A DNA stretch of 64,000 nucleotides from Algibacter pacificus (GTDB taxonomy: Bacteria > Bacteroidota > Bacteroidia > Flavobacteriales > Flavobacteriaceae): positions 186,001-250,000 of the forward strand of contig NZ_VOGY01000002.1 in assembly GCF_008033385.1 (NCBI RefSeq), given 5' to 3'. The notes beneath the pieces were generated by a model. That model made no database searches. It worked only from the letters and a program-made list of their open reading frames with translations, and was not told the DNA's origin. A program made the position numbers and the translations under genes. Shown piece by piece: positions 30,801 through 37,775 of this stretch (the stretch's first letter is position 1; each line of letters opens with the position of its first letter).

Positions 30801-31805
30801 TCTGTTTATGTTTTTGAAGGAGTTGACAAAGGAAGCTATGTAAAAGGATATAATTCTAAATTTGATTATCACTTTGAAATTGAAAAATCAATAGTCAAAC
30901 CATTTATTAAAGGTAATGAAATATCAAAAAATAAAAATTTAAAAAATATACATTACGTATTATTTCCTTACGAAAATGGTACAGCAGTAAGCGAAGAATA
31001 TATACAACGGGAATTACCTAAAACGTATTCTTACTTAAAACATTTTGAAAAGGAAATACGAGGAAGAGAGAGAGGTAGAATGGATATTGATGAAGGTTGG
31101 TATTTATATATTTACCCTAAAAGCTTGACTAAATTTGGTAAACCTAAAATAATGACACAAGAAATTTCTTTAGGCTGTAATATGACTTATGATGAAAACG
31201 GAGAGTTTTATCATCCTACAACAATTTATTCCTTTGTTAAAAATGAAAAATTCAAAGTTGATGATAAGTACTACTTAGGGATATTAAATTCTAAAGTAAT
31301 GTGGTTTTTTCTAAAAAACACAGGAACAGAGTTACGTGGTGGTTATTTTAGATTTAAAACTAATTACTTAAAACCATTTCCTTTACCTGAAATTTCAGAA
31401 AATAATCAAGAATTAATTGATAAAGTAAATTTTCAATTAGATAACAATAAAATATTTCAAGCTCAAAATAATAAGTTTATAAAATATTTAGATTCTCAAT
31501 TCAGTTTACAAAAACTATCCAAAAAACTACAAAACTGGCACGAATTAGAATTTGGCGACTTCATAAAAGAGTTAAACAAAGCCATAAAAGCAAACAATAA
31601 ACTACGTGTTAAAGAGGATTTAGCAGAAATACCAACCCTAACCAAAAAAGATGAGTTTGAATGGTTAGACCTCTTTGAAGAAAACAAACAAAAAGCACAA
31701 GCCTTACAAACCCAAATTAACCAAACCGATAAAGAAATAGACCAAATGGTGTATGAGTTGTATGGGTTAACGGAGGAGGAAATTAAGATTGTGGAGAATT
31801 CTTAA
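27885..31805 (+). CDS. Type IIG (Eco57I-like) restriction-modification protein with inserted Y1/HUH transposase domain
   Basis: One 1306-residue chain appears to hold the whole R-M system. The N-terminal nuclease has D88 and E102-L-K104 (PD-D/ExK). The N6-adenine methylase has motif I DPACGSG (from D471) and motif IV NPPY (796-799), with a target-recognition region and helical tail after about 900. Between motifs I and IV, about residues 586-785 do not belong to the family. They read as a RAYT/IS200-type Y1 transposase: YHITT, ADHIHLLL with HUH H660/H662, IMQKIKGR, LWQQKY and TIKYIQNNR with Tyr750. The flanks (QEQFPKVFEE and GGFDVVIGNPPY) join naturally if it is removed, so the insert is in frame. 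A REP-like palindrome and a 12-bp repeat cluster also lie inside the ORF. The upstream terminator isolates it from the glycan operon. Confidence 0.88.
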   Translation: MALYQTSVLKQHISLQDKDLVNKAYKKYTKYFLNPTIQDNIRSSKEEEYQGIFLTELFANILGYTLKPNADFNLVAEYKNQNNARKADGAILNNDVAIGVIELKGTNTKDLESIRKQAFDYKANQKGCIYVITSNFEKLRFYINDATEFEEFNLFELSLERFELLYLCLQKDNILNNVPLNIKEASVVIEEQITKQFYKDYSVFKRELYRDLVKRNAKPLKAKASNVTSSAVERSQEEQLELQRLEKNVKLTLFKKSQKLIDRYLFIFFAEDRGLLPANSTQQILDKWKDDVDFGDDRPLYTLFKQYFNFLDQGRAGTAKRAEIYAYNGGLFKEDKTLDSLEIDSELLFKHTSKLAAYDFESQVDVNILGHIFENSLNEIESVNAEIEGGDFDKQKSKRKKDGVFYTPKYITKYIVENTIGKLCNEKKTELGFKEEEYFKGRKNRQKATITKLVNILDTYRDWLLQLTICDPACGSGAFLNQALDFLIKEHTYIDELKTKVLGGGLQFPDIENTILENNIYGVDLNEESVEIAKLSLWLRTAQPRRKLNDLSSNIKCGNSLIDSKAVAGDKAFNWQEQFPKVFEEKNKKAYHITTAIHDSRTSDRMVKYKVRERRDMGTNPYPNVIYFTPEDDLIITNTIANIVKEDQLNLLAYNICADHIHLLLVCHIDDIPAIMQKIKGRTSFVKGSKAQNKTFNKRLSKGLNKGLNKGLKPLAEAEKEKPNKPLWQQKYSAPKEITTTEQLYNTIKYIQNNRAKHELPEHNKDTQQLIDAMCCTQDKAFNTEFSGGFDVVIGNPPYVRKQGLMEHYPEMCDYYEKKFQSATANYDIYALFMEKCYYLINNLGMVSFILPHKFLVADFGEGIRKFFKENTAVSNLVHFGSEIVFEEASTYTCIVDLTKTVKQKVNFKKLLPSEVFEPFIWDTMSYSNLSEKNWDLQSEQVFDVIDKLKEQPYIVGDIFNTIFQGLATSLDSVYVFEGVDKGSYVKGYNSKFDYHFEIEKSIVKPFIKGNEISKNKNLKNIHYVLFPYENGTAVSEEYIQRELPKTYSYLKHFEKEIRGRERGRMDIDEGWYLYIYPKSLTKFGKPKIMTQEISLGCNMTYDENGEFYHPTTIYSFVKNEKFKVDDKYYLGILNSKVMWFFLKNTGTELRGGYFRFKTNYLKPFPLPEISENNQELIDKVNFQLDNNKIFQAQNNKFIKYLDSQFSLQKLSKKLQNWHELEFGDFIKELNKAIKANNKLRVKEDLAEIPTLTKKDEFEWLDLFEENKQKAQALQTQINQTDKEIDQMVYELYGLTEEEIKIVENS
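28566..28587 (+). repeat. REP-like palindrome inside the R-M gene
   Basis: ACCTCGA-GCGCAG-TCGAGAGGT is an imperfect hairpin with one bulged base. It is GC-rich against its surroundings and is translated in frame as about residues 228-235. From memory it resembles a short dispersed palindrome common in flavobacterial intergenic regions; copy number was not checked. Confidence 0.6.
29652..30239 (+). mobile_element. In-frame Y1/HUH (RAYT-like) domain insertion
   Basis: This is the segment of the R-M gene encoding the complete IS200/RAYT-type domain. It has the HUH pair, the KGR helix and the catalytic tyrosine, about 195 residues, normal for a stand-alone TnpA/RAYT protein. It has no stop or start of its own and keeps the host frame. 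Whether it still acts as a nuclease, or is a domesticated or intein-like passenger, cannot be told. Confidence 0.7.
29970..30033 (+). repeat. Four 12-bp tandem repeats plus 18-bp palindrome
   Basis: Units TTCAACAAGAGG, CTCAGCAAGGGG, CTCAACAAGGGG and CTTAACAAGGGG run head to tail. They end in the perfect palindrome AAGGGGCTTAAGCCCCTT (30012-30029). In protein they give repeated LNKG-type units between the KGR helix and the WQQKY strand of the HUH domain, so they probably form a flexible loop. Confidence 0.85.
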
Positions 31806-31974
31806 AATAATAAATAAGAATGTCTATTCATTTTGATTCATAAACACAAAAAACCATAGAAACTGGGTGAGTAAATAGCAATTGTAGAGAATAGCTAAAT
31901 GGAAATATGGACTTGCAAACAAAAAACGAGACAATGCGTTGAGTGACTATGCTGCTAATTCGTGATGCTACATA

Positions 31975-32440
31975 TCTAATTCAAATTCACTAATGCTTCG
32001 GTTTTCTAAAAAGGAATAATTTTGTTTATTATTGTATCATGTTTCTATCTATTTAAAGATAGATAATTCGGCTTCAAACCTTCGTTTATAAGTGTGTTGA
32101 TATACCCTTTCTACTTTTAATGATTTAGAAAAGGACGCTATCTGTGGTTGTTTTAAATTTACGTTTTCGTTTAGCAAACAAATAATTAGCGCTCATGATA
32201 TTGGCTACTTTAAGATATCACGCTCTAATTCGGCTTCTTTTAAAGCCTTTTTTAAACAATCTATCGCTTTCTCTTCATTAGATATTTTAGGCTTACCCCA
32301 ACCAGGAAAACTGTTTTTACAGTAATTTTTTAATTCTTTACGCCAACCATAAAGCACAGACGGTAAAATGTATAAGTTTTCACTGCCCTGCTTTACATTG
32401 CCTTTACATAACTTAATACTACAGCTTTTGCTTAAATTTT
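31975..32440 (-). pseudogene. IS3-family transposase remnant (OrfA and end of OrfB)
   Basis: Read on the minus strand, 32440 to about 32200 gives an OrfA-like sequence in two frames: GNVKQGSENL, SVLYGWRKELK and SFPGWGKPKISNEEKAI, then after a frameshift KEAELERDILK. About 32140 to 31975 gives the OrfB C-terminus: SLKVERVYQHTYKRRFEAEL, then stop-interrupted IFK*IET*YNNK, a decayed form of the usual IETWYN. Most of OrfB is deleted. The rest of the 899-bp gap between the R-M gene and the next SusC holds only the promoter region described separately. The element is inactive. Confidence 0.8.
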
Positions 32441-32542
32441 AATGTGTAGTTTCGGGTTACTTCTCATAATAGCTAAATTAATAACGCACAAACAAATTCT
32501 ATCTACTTGGCGTCTAGTTTAATGTAGTAATTATTCACAAAA

Positions 32543-32613
32543 TTATTTGACTTATTTACCCTTATAATTGAATGAAACACCCCCTTGATTCTAACAAGTG
32601 GAGCATAGATTTA
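32543..32613 (+). promoter_or_regulatory. Putative HTCS-type site before the second SusC cluster
   Basis: TTATTTGAC and TTATTTACC stand side by side at 32543-32560, followed by CTTATAATTG. The stretch TATTTACCCTTA is identical to the one before the first SusC gene. A TAGATTTA box (32606-32613) lies 53 bases after the core start, not 32, so the promoter geometry differs. Low-confidence member of the set. Confidence 0.4.
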
Positions 32614-32704
32614 CACCGCAAATAAAAATCAGTTTTAGACTTCTTTATAATGCTTTGGGTTTAAGAAGTTAAGTGAATTAGAAAAATTAAATCAAAAAAA
32701 CAAT

Positions 32705-35700
32705 ATGAAAAAAAACCATTTATTTTTACTAATGTTATCAATTTCTTGGTGCTCTTTCTCTCAAAATTTAATATCGGGAGTAGTCAAGGATAATTCTGGA
32801 CCTATGCCAGGTGTTAACATCTTAGAAAAAGGAACGTCAAATGGAGTGGTAACAACTTTTGATGGAACATATGAGATAACCACTGCTAAGAACGCTATTC
32901 TAGTTTTCTCGTATCTCGGTTATAAGGTTAAAGAAGTAGAAGTATCCAATGAGCAAAATATTAATGTTGTAATGACAGTAGACACCGAAAGTCTTTCAGA
33001 AATTGTTGTTGTTGGATATGGGAGACAGAAAAAGGAAAGTGTTTTAGGAGCAATTAACCAAGTTAAAGGGGAAGACGTGGTAAATTCAGGATCTCCCAAT
33101 ATAGTAAATGCCTTAAATGGAGTATCACCAGGACTAAATGTTGTTCAATCTTCTGGACAACCTGGGGCAGATGAAGGACAAATATTTATTAGAGGGAATG
33201 CAAATCCTTTAATATTAGTAGATGGTGTTGAAATTGTAGGTGGGTTTTCCAATATTGACCCTAGGGATGTTGAAAGTATAAGTACTTTAAAAGATGGAGC
33301 AGCAACAGCTGTTTATGGTATTAGAGGTGCTAATGGCGTAATTATTATAACAACCAAACGAGGTAAAATAGGAAAACCTAAAGTCAGTTTTAATAGTCAA
33401 TTTGCAGTTAAAACAGTACAGAATTCACCAGATATGTTAAATGCCTATGATGCACAAAACGCCCTTAACGTAGGTATTTTAAATGATCAAATGTATACAG
33501 GAGGATATTCCTCTGAAGAAGATTTAGCACATTGGGCTAGTGGTGATTTACCATATATCTATCCAAATACAGATTGGCAAGACACGTTGATAGAGGATTA
33601 TGCCTTTAGTACAACTCAAACGGTGTCATTAAGAGGTGGAAATGATTTTGTTAAATATTATGCCTCTGCTGGATATTTAGAGGAAGGCGATATTACTAAA
33701 ACCGTAAAGTTATTTAATTATAATCCGGATTTTAAATTTCAGAGATATTCGTTTAGAGGAAATTTAGATTTTACATTAACAAAATCAACACGACTAAAAA
33801 CAAGTATTAGTAGCCGTTTAGAGGATACAAACCAACCAGGAAATACTGGAAATGCTAATTTTATAAAATTATATCAATCAGCTCCAGGTGGTTTGGTGCC
33901 TATATACCCAGCCGAAATAATGGAACAATATCCAGATCCTTTATACCCTGATGGTTTTTCAGAATATAGGTTTGGTGCAGGTGTTAACTTGTATAGTAGT
34001 ATAAATGCAACAGGAGCTTTGAACGCTTTAAAAACAGTATTCTCAATAGATTTTGAATTAGAGCAGGATTTAGATTTTATTACCGAAGGTTTAATGTATA
34101 CAGGTAAGTATAATTACGTTAGTAGTTATACTACTAAAAGTGATTTTGATTTAAGTAATAGTGAAGCAGGAAGAATTGATACTTATACTTTGAATAGAGA
34201 TGGTAGTTGGTTTTCTTTTGAAGGTAGAAATTATGAACGTCCTACAGAATTTTTTCATAATAATGAAAGCATCACTTATAATCAAGAAATTTCATATTAC
34301 AGAGGGCAGCTTAATTATAAAAAATCTTTTAATAATCATAATGTTACTGGATTGGCTATTTTTAGCCGTAGTAAACGTGTTACAGGTACAGAATATCCTT
34401 ATTTTAACGAAGATTGGATAGGGCGTTTTACCTATGACTATAATTCACGTTACTTTTTTGAAGCAAGTGGTGCTTATAACGGAGATGAAACTTTTGCAAA
34501 AGGACAGCGTTTTAAGTTTTTCCCATCGTTTGCATTAGGTGCAAATTTAGCAAAAGAAAATTTTGTAAAAAATACAATTCCCGTACTTAATAATTTTAAA
34601 GTTAGATATTCATATGGACAAACAGGAGATAAATCCGGTTTAGGAAATAATCGTTGGCAATATTTAAGTTTTTATGATAATATTAAAAGTAATCACTTAA
34701 GAAACAGATATTATTTTGGAGAAAATATAAACACACCTCTTACGATTATTGGAGAATCTCAAATAGGGAATACAGAATTAACTTGGGCTACAGTTACCAA
34801 ACAAAATATAGGAGTTGATTTTGGTGTTTTTAAGAATAAATTTTCAGGTTTTGTAGAGTTTTTTAAAGATGAAAGAGAGGGCTTAATTGGTAGGCCTACT
34901 GCCGCTGTACCAAGTTATTTTGGTTCATCAGTTTCGTTACCTTATGCAAATTTAGGAGCTTCAGAAAGTCATGGTTACGAGGTGTCTTTAACTTATAAAA
35001 ACAAAACCAGTGGTGGGTTTAGTTATGCTATTACTGGATTTTATGGCTTTAATGAAAACAGAGTCGTTATAAGCCCCGCAGATGGTGCTGGAACACCAGA
35101 GTATTCAAAATTAGAAGGAAAACCAGCAGGAACAACAGCTTTATTACAAACAGATGGGTATTTTCAAAATATAGATGAATTGCTAAATTATCCAGAATTT
35201 GCTGGAAACCCTGGATTGGGCGATTATAGATATGTAGATTATAATGCTAACGGAACCGTGATAGGTAACGATTTACAAGATCAGGTTCGATTTGATTTAC
35301 CAACATCTCCAAAAAACAGTTATAGTTTTAAATTAAACTTAGGATACAAACGTTGGTCTTTAAGTGCCTTGATAAATGGTATTAAAGGTCATAAAGGGTT
35401 GGTGAATAGTACGCTGGCTTATGCGTTGCCAAGTGGAGAAGCAACAGGAAGATACGATCAGTTAGATTACTGGACACCTAGTAATCCAGATGCAGCATAT
35501 CCCGCATTGCATAAAAGTATAAGCAACCCAAACTTAAATGCAGGAACTACTGCTAGAATTATAAATTTAGATTATATCAAATTAAGAAGTTTAAACTTGG
35601 CTTACAACTTTGATATGAGTAAAAGTAATAGTATCAGTGTTTTAGAGGTTTATTTGAATGGGAATAACCTTTTTACTATTTCAGATATTGATTATGGCGA

Positions 35701-35773
35701 TCCTCAAGGTAATTCAGCAGGTAGTTATCCTATTTTGGCTAGGTTTAATTTAGGGCTAAATATAAGTTTATAA
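32705..35773 (+). CDS. SusC-family TonB-dependent transporter
   Basis: The 1022-residue protein has a signal peptide (about 1-20), a carboxypeptidase-regulatory-like domain (ISGVVKDNSGPMPGVNILEK, to about 95) and TonB-box-like SEIVVVGYG. The plug has FIRGNANPLILVDGVE and TLKDGAATAVYGIRGANGVI, and a beta-barrel ends in GLNISL. It is the first gene of a five- to six-gene unit containing two SusC/SusD pairs. SusD follows after 11 bp. It is clearly divergent from the first SusC of the window, so it probably carries a different oligosaccharide of the same polymer. Confidence 0.95.
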   Translation: MKKNHLFLLMLSISWCSFSQNLISGVVKDNSGPMPGVNILEKGTSNGVVTTFDGTYEITTAKNAILVFSYLGYKVKEVEVSNEQNINVVMTVDTESLSEIVVVGYGRQKKESVLGAINQVKGEDVVNSGSPNIVNALNGVSPGLNVVQSSGQPGADEGQIFIRGNANPLILVDGVEIVGGFSNIDPRDVESISTLKDGAATAVYGIRGANGVIIITTKRGKIGKPKVSFNSQFAVKTVQNSPDMLNAYDAQNALNVGILNDQMYTGGYSSEEDLAHWASGDLPYIYPNTDWQDTLIEDYAFSTTQTVSLRGGNDFVKYYASAGYLEEGDITKTVKLFNYNPDFKFQRYSFRGNLDFTLTKSTRLKTSISSRLEDTNQPGNTGNANFIKLYQSAPGGLVPIYPAEIMEQYPDPLYPDGFSEYRFGAGVNLYSSINATGALNALKTVFSIDFELEQDLDFITEGLMYTGKYNYVSSYTTKSDFDLSNSEAGRIDTYTLNRDGSWFSFEGRNYERPTEFFHNNESITYNQEISYYRGQLNYKKSFNNHNVTGLAIFSRSKRVTGTEYPYFNEDWIGRFTYDYNSRYFFEASGAYNGDETFAKGQRFKFFPSFALGANLAKENFVKNTIPVLNNFKVRYSYGQTGDKSGLGNNRWQYLSFYDNIKSNHLRNRYYFGENINTPLTIIGESQIGNTELTWATVTKQNIGVDFGVFKNKFSGFVEFFKDEREGLIGRPTAAVPSYFGSSVSLPYANLGASESHGYEVSLTYKNKTSGGFSYAITGFYGFNENRVVISPADGAGTPEYSKLEGKPAGTTALLQTDGYFQNIDELLNYPEFAGNPGLGDYRYVDYNANGTVIGNDLQDQVRFDLPTSPKNSYSFKLNLGYKRWSLSALINGIKGHKGLVNSTLAYALPSGEATGRYDQLDYWTPSNPDAAYPALHKSISNPNLNAGTTARIINLDYIKLRSLNLAYNFDMSKSNSISVLEVYLNGNNLFTISDIDYGDPQGNSAGSYPILARFNLGLNISL

Positions 35774-35784
35774 TATAAAATTTA

Positions 35785-37707
35785 ATGATCATGAAAATAA
35801 ATAGATATATATGTAGTGTTATAATCTTCGCTAGTTCATTTGTTAGCTGTGAAGATTATTTGGATAAAGTACAAGAATTTGAAGGACTAAATCAAGAAGA
35901 CGTTTTTGAAGATATACTTTTAGCAAGAGACTTTTTGGATGGTGGCTATGGGTATTTGTTAACAGAAATGAGTGCGCGTGGAGGAAATAACAAACAGTCA
36001 GATTATTTACCAGGAATGACCATGTCTGGAGAAGGTTATCCAGGGAGAGTTAATAGCAGTGTTCCGGAACTGTATAATTTTTATGCACAAGGAGACTACT
36101 TAAGTTTAATGAATCGTGGATTTACAGCAACACAATCTCCCAATTTTGTAGAGCGGTATTCTTTCAGCTGGAAAGGAATTAGAATAGTTAACAGTTTTTT
36201 GGAGAATGCAGATAGAATTAATAACGCAAGCGAAGAAGATGTAAACAATCTAAAAGGTCAAGCTTATTTTTTAAGAGCCTATTACTATCATTTAATGACC
36301 AAACGCCATGGGGGACTTTATTATTTAAAGGAAAATTTAAATTTAAACGAATCCCTAGATAAAAACAGAGAATCCTATGCCTCTAACTTAGCCGATATGC
36401 TTGAAGATTTAGATTTAGCAATTGATTTGTTACCTATAGATTGGTCTTCTGAAAATGTTGGTAGACCCACAAAAGGAGCAGCTATGGCTTTAAAATCTAG
36501 AGTAACATTATTTGGGGCAAGTCCTTTAGCTAATACAACTAACGATGTACAAGCATGGCAAGATGCGGCTATAGCCGCATCTGATTTAATTCAGTTTGCT
36601 AATACAAATGGCTTATACAACTTGGCAGATGCCAGTGCAGCAAGTGGGTTAGATGTGGGGCATGATGGAGCAGATCTTTTTTTAGCAGAGCCAGAAGAAT
36701 TAGCTCCCTATAGAAATATTTTTGTTGGACCAGGTATTCAGAAAACTATTCCAGATGAAGTTATTTTTATGGAAGTTAATGAAATAGTAGAAAACGTGTT
36801 TAAAAACACTATCAACCCTATACCTAGGCTCACCCTAACTAGTGGGTTTGATACTATGAAAGGAAATGGCCGTCCAATGAATATTGGTGCCTTGGCTAAT
36901 TTTGTAGATAAGTTTGAGACTAAAAGTGGTTTAGCTATAGAAGACGATACGAGTTATAATCCACAAGAACCATTTATTAATAGAGATCCCAGATTTTATA
37001 ATGCTATATTATTTGATGGTGTAGCATGGGATGTTACAACAGCTGGGCCATTAAATAAGACAGGATTTGTTGATTTGGCTGTTGTTAATGAGGAGTATGA
37101 ATATGGAATAGATTTACATAACCCCAAAACACCTGCAAATTTAACATGGAGGGTACAAAACTTAACCGGCTACCGAATTAGAAAGTGGGTGTCTCATGGA
37201 TTTGGATGGCCTGGCTACAGAAATTTTCATATAAATAATAATGTATTTAGAATGGGAGAAGTGTATTTAAACTATGCAGAAGCTGTAAATGAAGCTTATG
37301 GTCCCAATGGCACTGCTCCAGGATTTAATTTAACGGCATTAGAAGCTGTAAACATGATAAGAAACCGAGTTGGAATGCCTAATGTGAATAGTATGTACAT
37401 AGGATCTAAAGAAGCTTTTAGAGAAAGAATTAGAAATGAACGCGCTGTAGAATTATGTTTTGAAGGAATTAGATATGATGATTTAAGAAGATGGAAAGTA
37501 GCACATTTAGAAGAAAATCTAAAAGTAGAGTTTTTAGAAATGCGTTGGCAAGGAGGAACTAGCGTGTTATACCCAACAGGGTTTAGTTATGACAAAGTAG
37601 AGCAAACTAATTTGAAAAAAACATTTAACGAAAAGAATTATTGGTGGCCAATTCCTAGTTCAGAAATCGAAGCTGTACCAACGTTTGGACAAACCATAGG
37701 TTGGTAA
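35785..37707 (+). CDS. SusD/RagB-family lipoprotein
   Basis: The lipobox FVSC (Cys22) marks a surface lipoprotein. The ATG two codons downstream (35791) is an equally good start. SusD landmarks are GQAYFLRAYYYHLMTKRHGG, RPTKGAAMALKSRVTLFGAS, RMGEVYLNYAEAV and RNERAVELCFEGIRYDDLRR. At 640 residues it is at the long end of the family. It should cap the SusC barrel encoded directly upstream and bind the glycan. Confidence 0.94.
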   Translation: MIMKINRYICSVIIFASSFVSCEDYLDKVQEFEGLNQEDVFEDILLARDFLDGGYGYLLTEMSARGGNNKQSDYLPGMTMSGEGYPGRVNSSVPELYNFYAQGDYLSLMNRGFTATQSPNFVERYSFSWKGIRIVNSFLENADRINNASEEDVNNLKGQAYFLRAYYYHLMTKRHGGLYYLKENLNLNESLDKNRESYASNLADMLEDLDLAIDLLPIDWSSENVGRPTKGAAMALKSRVTLFGASPLANTTNDVQAWQDAAIAASDLIQFANTNGLYNLADASAASGLDVGHDGADLFLAEPEELAPYRNIFVGPGIQKTIPDEVIFMEVNEIVENVFKNTINPIPRLTLTSGFDTMKGNGRPMNIGALANFVDKFETKSGLAIEDDTSYNPQEPFINRDPRFYNAILFDGVAWDVTTAGPLNKTGFVDLAVVNEEYEYGIDLHNPKTPANLTWRVQNLTGYRIRKWVSHGFGWPGYRNFHINNNVFRMGEVYLNYAEAVNEAYGPNGTAPGFNLTALEAVNMIRNRVGMPNVNSMYIGSKEAFRERIRNERAVELCFEGIRYDDLRRWKVAHLEENLKVEFLEMRWQGGTSVLYPTGFSYDKVEQTNLKKTFNEKNYWWPIPSSEIEAVPTFGQTIGW

Positions 37708-37775
37708 ATAGGTAGTGTTTTTCTTTATAAAAAAGAAAACAAGATTATGAAGAACTTAAAAACAAAATTTAACAA

